Positions 10,042 to 20,016 of a stretch of 64,000 nt of DNA are shown one piece after another. The notes beneath the pieces are model-generated. The model saw only the letters and a list, made by a program, of their open reading frames with translations, did no database searches and was not told the origin of the DNA. The stretch comes from a virus: IMG/VR virus record IMGVR_UViG_3300025141_000016, positions 62,001-126,000 of that record; one strand, 5' to 3'. Positions within the stretch are counted from its first letter, which is position 1; every line of letters starts with the position of its first letter. Made by a program: the position numbers and the translations under genes.

Positions 10042-13000
10042 ATGGCACAGGATTTCGGAAGCGGCGTTAGCCGAACCTTGTCGGCACTGGAACGGCAGTT
10101 CCAGACTGTCGTATGGCAAGCATCGAAGCCGCCGCTTGATTCCGAACTCAACCTGATGGCACAGGTTGATTGGGAGCGGGCGGCGAACATCGTGCGCTCC
10201 CAGATGCACTCGGGGTTCCTACTGGACCCCATGGGTGCAGACATGGACTTCGTGACATCCACCGGTTGGTCAAACTGGTTCAAGATGGGACGTACCACCG
10301 CGACAGATGACCACCCGATTATGTGGGCCAATGTGAATGGCTGGGTTCTGCCCATCACAGGGTCGGGAGTCTCGGACGGCGACGAGTCCAACCGTATCAA
10401 TCTCTGGCCACCCCCCTCGACTGATGCCCGCATCGACTTCGTGTTCCTTGAAGTTTGGATGGCGCAGATCGCCCCGAACCCCAGCACCAGCAATAAGCCC
10501 TCTGCGAGTACCATCTACCGCTTCGGAAACACCGAGTATGGTGGGTCCAACGTCACGGATGAGATGGAAGACCCGGCTATCGGGTTTGAGACGACCGAGC
10601 GGTGCCAGTTGCAATACCGTCTCCGTGTCGTCGGAAGCGGCACAGGTCTGGGGGACTCGGTTGACCTCGCCCAATACCCGGATGGTTTGGATGACCCCAA
10701 TGTCGTCGCCCAGGGAGCCATGACGGAAGCCGTTACGGGCTATGCGTGGACGAACATGGGGGATACTTTGAGTGACAAGGGGCTCTGGCGTTCCGGCAAC
10801 GGAGACTCCACGAGCCGCACGGATCTGGGAACGGTGGATGGCTACTCCTATGCCATCCCTGTGTGTGCCATCTTCCGGCGCAACACCAACCCTTTCGTGG
10901 CCGTGACCTCTTCGGGAAATGCCAACCAGAATGGGAGCCTCAACCGCAACCCCACCTCTGCTTCGATTACCACTCCCGTAGAAGCCACGCGCAGCTTCAA
11001 GCCTGTCACCCTCACGGCTGATCTTGCTGCTGACGGTGTGGGCAACATCGCGGTGACCGGACTTTCGGATTCAGGACTCGACAACACGAACATTGATTGG
11101 ACTTCCATGGCCCTCATGCTGGATGACGAGATCATCGTCATCGAAAGCGTGGACGTGTCTGGTGGGACCATCCAGATCGCTGACCCCACAGGGGCCTCGG
11201 CTATCCATGGCCGGGGGCGATTCGGAACCATGGCGGTTCCTCATGTCGCAGGCACCTCGATCCAGTTCTTCAACTTCCGACCTGATGGGCGGTATGCGGA
11301 TGAGATCGCCTCCGAGGACATTCTCGACCTGCGTCGGGGCGTCACCGCAGGGGAATGGTCTTACGAGGATGTGCTGAAGCACAACCTTGGACGGTTGCTT
11401 ACGGGCAACCTACGGACCTCTTACAAGCAAGGGAATGGCACCGACACGCAGGGGCTCCAGATCCTTGAAGTGGACACCTATCTCGGTAAGGGCACGGGAA
11501 CTCTCCCGAACCAGACCGAGCAGTTGGATGGCTTTGACGGCATCCGTACTGTCTTCACGGATGCGGCCACGGTTCAGAATGACGTGTCCCTCCTCTTGTC
11601 TCCGACATCTGGTGGTGGTGGTAGTCCTACTTCCGTGAGTGACTACACCTCGTCTAACGACTGGGAAGCGGCGGCAGGATTCCTCCCCGCTGGGTTCCAA
11701 CCCGACGACCGGGGATGGACAAACGGCACAACCGTTGAACTCTACCTGGGAGGGGCAGCCGGAACCGATGGGGCTCGCGCCACGTCTTCTACAGGCGACA
11801 TGTTCATGCGTTTCGTGTCGCCCCAGGAATACTGGCTGACCCGTGATAGTTGGCCCGGTTTTGCCGGGGGCACGGGACCGTTGCACGGCAACCAGAGCCC
11901 GTTTCTGCTCCGGTTCATTTCCGAGGCTTGGAGCAATCCGGCAGGGCGGGGGGAAAACCCGACCGACCACCCTGGTCCTATGTACCCCCTTCCCGAAACC
12001 AACTTTGAGCGTCCGTTCATCGTTCTCGGTGGCCTCGCCAACACGAACATGAGGGACACTTCCGGTACTACTGTGGTGACCGGGCCGCTGAATGAAATCC
12101 GCTTCCAGAGCGTGGGCTTGGACTTTGACACTGGGGGCCAATGGTGGGATGGCATCGAGATCGAGACCCTATCGTTGACCGGCATCACCAACACCCTCCT
12201 GCACGGGAAACGGAACCTGTACGACTTGCTGACCGCAGGGGGCATTGATCATACCGGCGCATCCTCCGAGTTGTATGTGGTCCTCTCGGGCGATACGACC
12301 AATGGAGGCAACACTGGGTGTTTCCGAGTTGTAGGGGCCGGGGCAACAGCCACGTACACCTCGCGCAACGCATCCACCTCGGATGCCCTCCTCATTGAGC
12401 GGGTGGGCGAAACGGCGGGGGCCTTTGTTACTGGTCGAACCGTCACTGTTGAAGCCCGTACCCAATACATGAACACCGGGGACAGCCCAGGGTCGGCAAC
12501 GGCTTCGGCAGTCATCGTCATTACCGACATTGAGGGTGTTGGGGGTGGGGTCGCGAACCCCTGGCACGGGGATGTGACTACCTTTAGCGCCAGTGATCTC
12601 GTCATCGACACCAGCATCCTCTATGGACCCTCGCGTGGTGCGATGGCCCGAGTGGGCGATGCCTTGTCCCGCTATACGGTTGAGAACCCGGCTGGGGAGA
12701 TCATGCTTCGGGAGGCTCCCGAGGACGTTGATCCTGACTCCACGGCGTTCCGGTCGCGTACCGGAGTCCCCGAGAACGAATACTATTACCCACCCCAGCC
12801 CATCCAGGCATGGAACAGGCTCCCCAGCCTGGGGATGCACTCGCCCGACGCACCTGCTTACGGGAGTGGGCGATACAACTTTGAGACACTTCGGGAATCC
12901 GAGTTGTTCGCGGATGAAGGGTCCAAGACCGTTGTGTTCCGACCCTTCCAGCAAGTGAACATGAGCCTGCCGTTGCGGCTTGCCACAAGCGCCCAGATCG

Positions 13001-15378
13001 GCACCTACACCGCTGGGGGCAACATTGATGGGGGCAATCTCTTTGGGGGGGCCTCCACGCTCAATGTGCTTGCAGTCCCTCCCGAGTACATGCCTCGGTT
13101 TGGTCGGCAGGACATTCCGATTCGCGCAACGGCTGGGACCAGTGGTCCGTATATTGGGCTCAACCATCTCTTTGGGGATTCCGCGACAAGCACCGATAAC
13201 GTCTTCGACATTATCGGCGGCCCCACCACCACTACGACCCTCGGTCTGGTGACCGGGGCAACTTCGGGATTCACCTACGGTGACTACGGCGCAATCACTG
13301 GCACTCTGAACGGGTATCAGGGGCGGCTTTACGAAGACGTGAACGCACGGTCAGCAGACTTGAATAAGCCTCTCCGGGCTATCCAGTTGCCCCCCAACCT
13401 CGGCATCGTCCGGGTTTACGGGGTCTACGACTACCGGGACTATGTGACCGGTGCGAATGGGTCAGCTTGGACCGACAACGGGTTCACGCCGGACACGGGT
13501 GCGGCAGCAGGAACAAACCTCCTTCGCACGGATGCCTCCAAGCAAACCATGTTCATCCTCAAAGGTGGTGCGGAGGATGTGACCGGCAACGCCGGGGACC
13601 ACACCTACATGATCCCAGAGGAGGCCATCGACATTTCGCTGTCGCCTGACTACACCGCAGGGGACACGTTCAACTCGATGGAGTTCGTGGTTGAGATGAC
13701 CGTCTTCGGCTTTGCCCGTGGGTTCATCGACAGCAACAACTACGTCATGCTTCGGGCAGATTCTACCGCCACAGTCCCGTCAGTAGTGTCCACCGTTCGG
13801 ATGATTCTGCCGATGGCGGCTCCGGCTGCTGTTCGTGGCTATTCGGTGTACCTCCGTACCGTCTATCAGGGTGATCCCTACATGACGCGGGATGGGGCGA
13901 CCATTCAGGTTGCGGATTACGAGCATCGGTATGGGCAGGTCGCTGTGGACGATGGCTTCGCGGTCAATGCCCCCCTCCAGCAATACACGACGGATAACCA
14001 GCAGATCCCCGAGATCCCCAATGCTCGGTCTTTGGAGATCCTGGCGAGTGTTGACTTCTGGACCACCCTCGGGACTGGCAAGATGGGCGGCCCCGTCAAT
14101 GCAGGAACCATGACCGATCCCGGCTTCCTGGGAAGTGTGGGGTCACGTCTTCCGGCGACTGCTACGGACAACCCCTACCAGCCCGAAGTGCGTGCTTTCA
14201 CGGCTCCCCAAACGGAATCGGCTCCAGCCGCGCAGATGATTATCCACATCTCGGATAACAGTCTCTTGACGACGGAACTGGTACGGATTGAACGAGCCGT
14301 TGGGCCGACTACCGCTACCGCGATCTTCGCGGGAATAACGTGGGTGGGGGCCAACGCAACCACTTCAGCCGCGAACCTCGCGGGAATGATCAACGCCTCT
14401 GACGTGGCCGGGAGAGTGATTGGAGTAGGGGCTGTGGCGGTTGCCAACGAAGTCCATCTTTTCAGCCTTGTGCCGGGACATACGGGCAACAGTACAATCG
14501 TACTGATCGATCCGGCTACGGGGAATCCGGCCCCCCTTGGGATTTTCCTGCGTCCTCCTGCTCCGATGGGGAAGAAGACGTTTGGTATGCCGATCTTCCG
14601 ATCCCACTTGGTCGGGGGAGAGAATCTTCCCATGAACGCGAATCTCGACTGGAACGCGACCACGCCCGTCAACTTGACGGGCATGACTGACCGACTCCCG
14701 CTGGGCATCTTGGTGAACGACTCTGACTTCATCGGGGAAGACCCCATGCTGGGAGGGAAAGCCTACAACGTGAGTTCAGGTGGGGGCACACAGTCCACTA
14801 CAGAGGTGATTCCGTTTGCCCCCGATGGCGAGGAATATGCTCGCCTCAACGGCAACGCAGGCACCATGGGGATGGCTGATGGGGCGATCCTTGAATACAC
14901 CGCGTACAACGCCGCCAGCGCACACGACGGGACCAAGCAGTTCCGTCTGTACCGGGGCGGTGGTTCGGCCTATGTGTTGGACTCTGTTGCTGGAGGTCCA
15001 GTGGACTTCTCTGTTGGCGGGTTCCCAGAGAACATCGACCCTGTGGTCAAGGGAGCCGTCCTGACGGGACGCGCCTACCTCGTCCGCAACCAAGCTGAAA
15101 CAGCGTTCGCCGGAAATGTGACTCGCTCCTACGGGGACGAGGTGCAGATGGTGGTCGTCACCAGTGCGGTCTACGGAAAGGGTGCTCTCTGTGGAGAGGG
15201 GTACTCCCTCGACGGGATCATCAGCCCGACCGACTACGGCAAGGGGTACTCCGCGTCTGACCGTTACCGGCTGGAAGGGAAACCGCTCGTCAAGGGACGT
15301 GCTGCACTCCCCGACCCGGACATTGAACTCGCTCCGTACCCACCCGAGGATCCGGCAGACGACGATCCTTGCCCGTGA
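10042..15378 (+). CDS. Very large tail/baseplate-associated structural protein (paralogue of the first gene)
   Basis: 1778 residues. The region around residues 265-290 (YAIPVCAIFRRN) and the later EDILDLRRGV segment match the truncated gene at the left edge, so this is a second, longer member of the same family. The rest is low in Lys/Cys and rich in Thr, Gly, Ser and Asn, as in extended tail proteins. Start ATG follows GGAG by about 8 nt. Inferred to be a structural tail or baseplate-periphery component; no enzymatic motif is recognised. Confidence 0.88.
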   Translation: MAQDFGSGVSRTLSALERQFQTVVWQASKPPLDSELNLMAQVDWERAANIVRSQMHSGFLLDPMGADMDFVTSTGWSNWFKMGRTTATDDHPIMWANVNGWVLPITGSGVSDGDESNRINLWPPPSTDARIDFVFLEVWMAQIAPNPSTSNKPSASTIYRFGNTEYGGSNVTDEMEDPAIGFETTERCQLQYRLRVVGSGTGLGDSVDLAQYPDGLDDPNVVAQGAMTEAVTGYAWTNMGDTLSDKGLWRSGNGDSTSRTDLGTVDGYSYAIPVCAIFRRNTNPFVAVTSSGNANQNGSLNRNPTSASITTPVEATRSFKPVTLTADLAADGVGNIAVTGLSDSGLDNTNIDWTSMALMLDDEIIVIESVDVSGGTIQIADPTGASAIHGRGRFGTMAVPHVAGTSIQFFNFRPDGRYADEIASEDILDLRRGVTAGEWSYEDVLKHNLGRLLTGNLRTSYKQGNGTDTQGLQILEVDTYLGKGTGTLPNQTEQLDGFDGIRTVFTDAATVQNDVSLLLSPTSGGGGSPTSVSDYTSSNDWEAAAGFLPAGFQPDDRGWTNGTTVELYLGGAAGTDGARATSSTGDMFMRFVSPQEYWLTRDSWPGFAGGTGPLHGNQSPFLLRFISEAWSNPAGRGENPTDHPGPMYPLPETNFERPFIVLGGLANTNMRDTSGTTVVTGPLNEIRFQSVGLDFDTGGQWWDGIEIETLSLTGITNTLLHGKRNLYDLLTAGGIDHTGASSELYVVLSGDTTNGGNTGCFRVVGAGATATYTSRNASTSDALLIERVGETAGAFVTGRTVTVEARTQYMNTGDSPGSATASAVIVITDIEGVGGGVANPWHGDVTTFSASDLVIDTSILYGPSRGAMARVGDALSRYTVENPAGEIMLREAPEDVDPDSTAFRSRTGVPENEYYYPPQPIQAWNRLPSLGMHSPDAPAYGSGRYNFETLRESELFADEGSKTVVFRPFQQVNMSLPLRLATSAQIGTYTAGGNIDGGNLFGGASTLNVLAVPPEYMPRFGRQDIPIRATAGTSGPYIGLNHLFGDSATSTDNVFDIIGGPTTTTTLGLVTGATSGFTYGDYGAITGTLNGYQGRLYEDVNARSADLNKPLRAIQLPPNLGIVRVYGVYDYRDYVTGANGSAWTDNGFTPDTGAAAGTNLLRTDASKQTMFILKGGAEDVTGNAGDHTYMIPEEAIDISLSPDYTAGDTFNSMEFVVEMTVFGFARGFIDSNNYVMLRADSTATVPSVVSTVRMILPMAAPAAVRGYSVYLRTVYQGDPYMTRDGATIQVADYEHRYGQVAVDDGFAVNAPLQQYTTDNQQIPEIPNARSLEILASVDFWTTLGTGKMGGPVNAGTMTDPGFLGSVGSRLPATATDNPYQPEVRAFTAPQTESAPAAQMIIHISDNSLLTTELVRIERAVGPTTATAIFAGITWVGANATTSAANLAGMINASDVAGRVIGVGAVAVANEVHLFSLVPGHTGNSTIVLIDPATGNPAPLGIFLRPPAPMGKKTFGMPIFRSHLVGGENLPMNANLDWNATTPVNLTGMTDRLPLGILVNDSDFIGEDPMLGGKAYNVSSGGGTQSTTEVIPFAPDGEEYARLNGNAGTMGMADGAILEYTAYNAASAHDGTKQFRLYRGGGSAYVLDSVAGGPVDFSVGGFPENIDPVVKGAVLTGRAYLVRNQAETAFAGNVTRSYGDEVQMVVVTSAVYGKGALCGEGYSLDGIISPTDYGKGYSASDRYRLEGKPLVKGRAALPDPDIELAPYPPEDPADDDPCP

Positions 15379-15386
15379 GGTAGCTG

Positions 15387-15863
15387 ATGGGTAAGCCATC
15401 TCCCAAGCGGGTGGCCTCGGCCTCTGGGTTCTTGTCAGCGTACAAGAAGTGGACTCTCCCACACCTGATGGGGGATTCCCGCTACCGCTCATGGTGGGTG
15501 GACCGTAAGGGCAACCTCATTGAGATGAAAAATGACCCCTCCGGGTTGACCGAGGACACCCTGTTCGCGGCCAACACCGTTCTCTGGAAAGGGGATGCAG
15601 ATGACGGTCAGGGGGACATTCACTTTGAGTACCTGACGGTGAACCGAGATTTGCGAGGTCATGGCGTGGGGTCAGCGGTGTTGAAGGAGATTATCAAGCT
15701 GGCCGACAAGGCGGGTGCGTCCCTCTCACTGGAACCCGATGAGCGCGGTGGCCTCCTCTCTACCTCCCAACTTTTCGCGTGGTATCGAAGACACAACTTT
15801 GAAACGGTCATCCACCCAGAGTGGGGTGAGATTGAGGAGATGCTTATTCGCCAGCCCAGGTAG
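15387..15863 (+). CDS. GNAT-family N-acetyltransferase with N-terminal RVAS tag
   Basis: 158 residues. Residues 82-100 contain YLTVNRDLRGHGVGSAVL, the acetyl-CoA-binding motif A (R/Q-x-x-G-x-G/A) of GNAT enzymes, followed by the usual helix and a WYRRHNFE motif-B-like segment. The extreme N-terminus, KPSPKRVAS, resembles the SPSRVASR tag found on other effector-like proteins in this window. The start is ATG, 8 nt after the upstream stop. The substrate (protein, antibiotic or small amine) cannot be inferred. Confidence 0.87.
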   Translation: MGKPSPKRVASASGFLSAYKKWTLPHLMGDSRYRSWWVDRKGNLIEMKNDPSGLTEDTLFAANTVLWKGDADDGQGDIHFEYLTVNRDLRGHGVGSAVLKEIIKLADKAGASLSLEPDERGGLLSTSQLFAWYRRHNFETVIHPEWGEIEEMLIRQPR

Positions 15864-15900
15864 GCTGCGCGGTAAGGTAGGACGCACCGGAGAGACTCTG

Positions 15901-16683
15901 ATGAACTTGATCGCCTACCGCTCGTCTGTCGTGACCCAAGACACTTACGAAGCCATGCGCCGTCTGGAGATTGCGGCGAAGGATGAGGGGTCTTCTGTCA
16001 TCCAGTACGAGGGGGTCCATCGGAGCAGTTGCTCCTGGCGCGGAGTCGAGGATGAGCCGGGGCCAACCGAACTGCCCCCTCCGTTCTCGATGCGACCAGC
16101 CGGGAGAGAGGTTTATCTCCGTGTCGAAGTGGATGACCCCCTCCGGGGTCTTGCGCTTCTGTGGTCTTTGGCTGTCCCGTTGGGGTTCATGCCCTGGGAC
16201 CGCTATCCGCTCCCCTCTCCTACTTCCCATGTGTTCCACTACCCCGGCCCCTGGTCCTCTGTGGGAGATTTCCTGCACGGGGAAGGGCGTGGACACCTTT
16301 CCTGGCCTTCGATGTGTGTGGCAGCCCAATGCGAGGCTGGAACATGGGAAGGAGATCGCCTCTCCGAGAGGTCGGTCCAAACCCACCTTCACCGGCTCGG
16401 CATCCATTGTGGGCCTGTAGACGGACAGATCGGCACCCTCACCCTCTCCTCATTGAAGGCGTTGGGGCTCGGGGGGATGGGGCTGGAGGAGGCTTTGGAA
16501 GCCTTGACGCGCATGAAAGTCCCGAAGCCCCCAGCCATGGATCGGCAGCGAGGGCATGTCGTGTTGAATGATGTGTCTATGGAAGCCTTTTCATCAGGAG
16601 GCGTTCACACTGTGCGAACGCGCAACGGCTACTCCCTCACAGTGGATGGCCCCGGACGCTTGGTTTTGATGGTAGGTGATTGA
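15901..16683 (+). CDS. Hypothetical protein with peptidoglycan-binding-like domain
   Basis: 260 residues from ATG 15901, chosen because GGAGAG lies about 5 nt upstream; a longer in-frame extension overlaps the GNAT gene and is unlikely. Residues about 163-205 (LHRLGIHCGPVDGQIG, then LSSLKALGL) resemble PG_binding_1, in which G-x-x-D/V-G-x-x-G-x-x-T marks the loop. No catalytic peptidoglycan hydrolase motif is seen. Possible cell-wall or particle-associated function; tentative. Confidence 0.75.
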   Translation: MNLIAYRSSVVTQDTYEAMRRLEIAAKDEGSSVIQYEGVHRSSCSWRGVEDEPGPTELPPPFSMRPAGREVYLRVEVDDPLRGLALLWSLAVPLGFMPWDRYPLPSPTSHVFHYPGPWSSVGDFLHGEGRGHLSWPSMCVAAQCEAGTWEGDRLSERSVQTHLHRLGIHCGPVDGQIGTLTLSSLKALGLGGMGLEEALEALTRMKVPKPPAMDRQRGHVVLNDVSMEAFSSGGVHTVRTRNGYSLTVDGPGRLVLMVGD

Positions 16684-17321
16684 TGGCAAGCCCAACGCTC
16701 TATTTCCCTGAAGGTGTCCCAGCCCACATTCGGCGTATCGTGGACCCAGACCAGATCCACAAGCACGTCCAAGAGGGTCTAAAGGGGCTGGAGAGAGACT
16801 GGAAGTCCTTGGTTGATGAGGCTGCGGAGATCGTCAATGGGGACCGACCTTGGTGGTTGCGGGTTTTCGGGGGCAAGACCGAGGTCAGTCCTGAATGGCT
16901 TGCGGAACGTCTCTACCAGCGTCCCCGCACATGGCCCACAGGCTTGTCGGCAGAGGATAAGGACATGCTTCGCCTCTTGCGGGCAACCCGTGATCTGGGG
17001 TCGCCCTTATCTTTGAAGGCCCCCAACCGCGAGATGCCTCCTCCCGAGGAGGACATGACAAAGGCGTTCAAGATGATGGCGAAGGACACGCGCCTATTCA
17101 TCTCATTCGGCCTGATGAAAGCCTATGAGGCGATGCTCAAAAATGTTGGGAAGGAGATTGAGGGTCTGTGCGAGGGGTTGCTTGGAGAGTCGTGTGAAGA
17201 CGATGCCGTCGATGTGGTCCATGCGGATGTGGATGCGGCCATCAAGACCAACCAGATCCAAGGCATGTCGCGAGACGGCGCACGTCTCCTCCAAGAGTTC
17301 TATCGCCTCGTCTACGTCTAA
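16683..17321 (+). CDS. Hypothetical protein
   Basis: 212 residues from ATG 16683, which overlaps the upstream TGA by one base (TGATG), a junction typical of translational coupling. Predicted mostly alpha-helical and soluble, with charged residues throughout. It precedes the SNF2 ATPase in the same direction. No family recognised. Confidence 0.78.
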   Translation: MASPTLYFPEGVPAHIRRIVDPDQIHKHVQEGLKGLERDWKSLVDEAAEIVNGDRPWWLRVFGGKTEVSPEWLAERLYQRPRTWPTGLSAEDKDMLRLLRATRDLGSPLSLKAPNREMPPPEEDMTKAFKMMAKDTRLFISFGLMKAYEAMLKNVGKEIEGLCEGLLGESCEDDAVDVVHADVDAAIKTNQIQGMSRDGARLLQEFYRLVYV

Positions 17322-17375
17322 TGGGGGGTGGTAGGCACTCTGCGTCGGGTATTCGACGGGGAAGAGGAGTGCCCA

Positions 17376-18959
17376 ATGAACTTGACCGTCCACGAGAAGC
17401 TGAAACGTGTCCGTGAAAAGCCGGACCTCACCCTCCCTCGCCCTCCCTGTCTACGGGAGCACTTGACCCGTCGTGATGGGAGCAAGGTTCCTCTCGTCCT
17501 TCGCCCTTACCAACAGCAAATGGTCCTTCATCTCATGGCGATGATGCGCTTCATCGTTGGGGACGACACGGGACTCGGAAAGACAGTCGAGACGATTGCG
17601 GCTCTCTGCCAGTTGTGGGCACGAGATCCCGACACCAAGGCAGTCGTCCTCACCAAGAAGTCGAGCGTCCCACAGTGGGAGTCCGAGTTTGAGCGTTTCG
17701 CAGAGGGGGTCACGGTCATCATGGCTGTGGGAACGCCCCAGAAGCGTCAGAGAGCCCACGAAGCGTGGGAGAACGCTTCCGGCCCCGCCGTGTTGATCCA
17801 AGGCTACTCCTCGGCTTGCAACGACTTTGGGAGGCTCCAGCACTGGGAGGGGTACATCCTTATCTGTGACGAGGCCACCGTGTTCAAAACCCCCTCAACA
17901 CGGGTCCATAAGGTCTGTCGTCACCTTTCCTCCCAAGCGGCAAGGTGTTGGGGACTGACAGCCACCCTCATCAAGAACAACCTGATGGAAGGGTTTGGGG
18001 TCTACAAGGTGGTTGTCCCAGACCTGTTCGGTATGAGTAAGAACGGCTTTATGAACCACTACTGCATCACGCGGATGCAGCGGGTCGCCAATGGGCGACA
18101 GGTGCCCGTCATTGTGGGCTACCGCCAATCGGACATTGAGAAGTTCCGAGACGTGATTGACCCTTACTACTTGGGGAGGCCCAAGCACGCGGTAGCACAG
18201 GAACTCCCCGTACTGACGACCAAGAACGTGCGCCTGGGGCTCACGAAGTTCCAGTCCGAGAAGTACCAAGAAGCCCTCGGGGGCCTGTTGGAGATGGGGG
18301 ACGGCGATGAGCGCGAGACGACCCCCCTCACGGCTCTGATCTACTGCCAGGAGATCGTGAACCACCCGGCCCTGATCGAGTACCCTGACTACAAGAGCGA
18401 GAAACTTGACGCTCTCCTCGACATGGTGACGGAGGGTGGTGACTTCCATGACGAGAAAGTCATTGTCTTTAGCCGCTTCAAGACCATGGTTGACACCGCT
18501 ATCCCCCACTTGGAAAAGGCTGGGGTCAAGTGCGTTCGGGTCACGGGTGATGAAGACTCGGCCCAGCGCAAGGCTGCGATGGAGGCGTTTCAGAACCCAG
18601 ACGACCCCACCCGAGTCATCTGGATCACGATGGCTGGTGGGGACGCGATCAATCTCCAGGCAGCGAAGGCGCTCATCTTCTATGACACCCCCTGGAGTGC
18701 AGGAGATTACCTCCAGATTCTCGGGCGCATGATCCGCATTGGGTCAGACCATGACTCCGTGTACGCTGTCCACCTCGTCTGTCGAGACACCATTGACGAG
18801 CGGGTCCAAGAGGTCAGGCGCAAGAAGATGAGATTGATTGAGCAGGTCTTGGGTGAGCGGGTGCGGGGACACAAGGGAGAGGACGTGGTGTTCAATGCTG
18901 GCTCCGAGATCCGTGACGTTTTCGATGCGATGGTACAGGACGCTCGCCGCAGGGTTTGA
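17376..18959 (+). CDS. SNF2-family DNA-dependent ATPase/helicase-like protein
   Basis: 527 residues from ATG 17376, preceded by GAGGAG; an upstream GTG would add 16 unconserved residues. Helicase motifs are all present: Q-like RPYQQQMV, motif I DDTGLGKT (63-70), motif II DEAT (165-168), motif III GLTAT, motif V/VI region ITMAGGDAINLQ and QILGRMIRIGS. The order and the DEAT/GLTAT residues match superfamily 2 SNF2/SWI2 proteins. Known roles of the family are ATP-driven DNA translocation and protein displacement; in phages it typically accompanies replication or recombination genes. It is followed by a promoter-like element. Confidence 0.92.
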   Translation: MNLTVHEKLKRVREKPDLTLPRPPCLREHLTRRDGSKVPLVLRPYQQQMVLHLMAMMRFIVGDDTGLGKTVETIAALCQLWARDPDTKAVVLTKKSSVPQWESEFERFAEGVTVIMAVGTPQKRQRAHEAWENASGPAVLIQGYSSACNDFGRLQHWEGYILICDEATVFKTPSTRVHKVCRHLSSQAARCWGLTATLIKNNLMEGFGVYKVVVPDLFGMSKNGFMNHYCITRMQRVANGRQVPVIVGYRQSDIEKFRDVIDPYYLGRPKHAVAQELPVLTTKNVRLGLTKFQSEKYQEALGGLLEMGDGDERETTPLTALIYCQEIVNHPALIEYPDYKSEKLDALLDMVTEGGDFHDEKVIVFSRFKTMVDTAIPHLEKAGVKCVRVTGDEDSAQRKAAMEAFQNPDDPTRVIWITMAGGDAINLQAAKALIFYDTPWSAGDYLQILGRMIRIGSDHDSVYAVHLVCRDTIDERVQEVRRKKMRLIEQVLGERVRGHKGEDVVFNAGSEIRDVFDAMVQDARRRV

Positions 18960-18962
18960 AGG

Positions 18963-18998
18963 AGGGGGGTTCAACTCCCCCTCTGTTCCAGTAGAGGG
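18963..18998 (+). promoter_or_regulatory. Promoter-like element, variant of the TTCAACTC/GTATA family
   Basis: GGGGGGTTCAACTC followed 13 nt later by GTAGAG. It has the same G-run and left half as the seven canonical elements, but the spacing is one base shorter and the right half diverged. It lies in the only sizeable gap before the HTH gene at 19026. Promoter function is inferred. Confidence 0.5.
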
Positions 18999-19025
18999 GG
19001 GGAACCCCAAAGGAAGGAGCCTGAC

Positions 19026-19622
19026 ATGGGACAGCGAGGAAGGAAGCGTATCGAGGACAAGCACCCGGAACTGCTGGAGATGTTGGGCGTTCAGTCTGAC
19101 AAGGAACTCGCGGAGCAGTTCGGTTGCACGCCGGTCACCATCGGGAACGCCCGCCGTCGAGCAGGGCTCCCGTACCACCGAAGTCCGAGGACTCGGAGCA
19201 TCATCCATGGGATGAAGGAGGCCGAGAAGGATCTCCATATGGTCGTCGTTCCCCACCGCCTTACGGTTCGGGAGAGCGGCGAGGAACGTGTGGATGTGCT
19301 TCACGGCCATGACGGCGTTCGCGTCTACCATAAGGATGCGGTGGACTACCGGATCACGATGGGGATGACCGAAGACCTCCCTCACTTCCATTCGTGGGAT
19401 GAGTGCAAGAAATACCTGACCGAAGAACCGGGAGCCTTCCGCCCCTGTCTTCTCGACCTCTACATCGCTCGTCAGGTTTTCTCTTCGTCCTTTTCGGAGC
19501 CGTACTCTATTGCCCCGGACCCCACCGAGACGAAGGCCCTGGACAAGATTCGGGCAGCGGCAAAGGCAAACAAGCCGGTTCGATTGAGTGCCTCCGAGGT
19601 GCAGGCGCTCGTGAGGGTGTGA
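19026..19622 (+). CDS. Helix-turn-helix DNA-binding-like protein
   Basis: 198 residues. Residues about 24-47 (SDKELAEQFG then CTPVTIGNARRRAGLP) fit a helix-turn-helix of the Trp-repressor/homeodomain-like type, preceded by a basic N-terminus (GQRGRKR). The rest has no recognised fold. GGAAGGAG precedes the ATG. It follows a promoter-like element and is translationally coupled (TGATG) to the next gene. A transcription-regulatory or replication-initiation role is possible but unproven. Confidence 0.8.
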   Translation: MGQRGRKRIEDKHPELLEMLGVQSDKELAEQFGCTPVTIGNARRRAGLPYHRSPRTRSIIHGMKEAEKDLHMVVVPHRLTVRESGEERVDVLHGHDGVRVYHKDAVDYRITMGMTEDLPHFHSWDECKKYLTEEPGAFRPCLLDLYIARQVFSSSFSEPYSIAPDPTETKALDKIRAAAKANKPVRLSASEVQALVRV

Positions 19623-19966
19623 TGTTTGAGCAGGATGCTGCCCGTCTCATTCGTGAGGCGGGCTGGAAGATTGTCCTCGGCCCCTTCTACAACACCAACC
19701 TCAGTCCGAAGGGTGTCCATGTCTGGTCCATCAAGTCGGTCCTCTCCAAGCAAGACCTCACAGCCCGAGGGATCAAGGCGACCAAGGCTTCCCCTCCGGG
19801 CTCCCAGAGGACCGTTCGGTTCCGAGGGGTGGTGGAAGATGGGGTACTGGTGTCTGTGGAGCATCTGACGAGTAGCGGGCGCAAGAAGCTGTCCCGTGGG
19901 GGTCCACGTCGGAAACGGCGCAGGACCAAGCCAAAGGGGGGTACTTCATTGGTGGAAGTCGGGTAA
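19622..19966 (+). CDS. Small basic hypothetical protein
   Basis: 114 residues from ATG 19622, overlapping the upstream TGA by one base; longer in-frame versions overlap the HTH gene. The C-terminus is a strongly basic tract (KKLSRGGPRRKRRR) suggestive of nucleic-acid binding. No recognised domain. Confidence 0.75.
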   Translation: MFEQDAARLIREAGWKIVLGPFYNTNLSPKGVHVWSIKSVLSKQDLTARGIKATKASPPGSQRTVRFRGVVEDGVLVSVEHLTSSGRKKLSRGGPRRKRRRTKPKGGTSLVEVG

Positions 19967-20016
19967 CGAGAGGTGAGAGGAAACATGCGACCACCATCCG
20001 ACAAGCGAGGGGAACG

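Noticed and set aside
15715-15900. Longer start for the PG_binding-like protein
   Set aside because: The extension overlaps the GNAT gene by about 150 nt and lacks a ribosome site, whereas ATG 15901 has GGAGAG.
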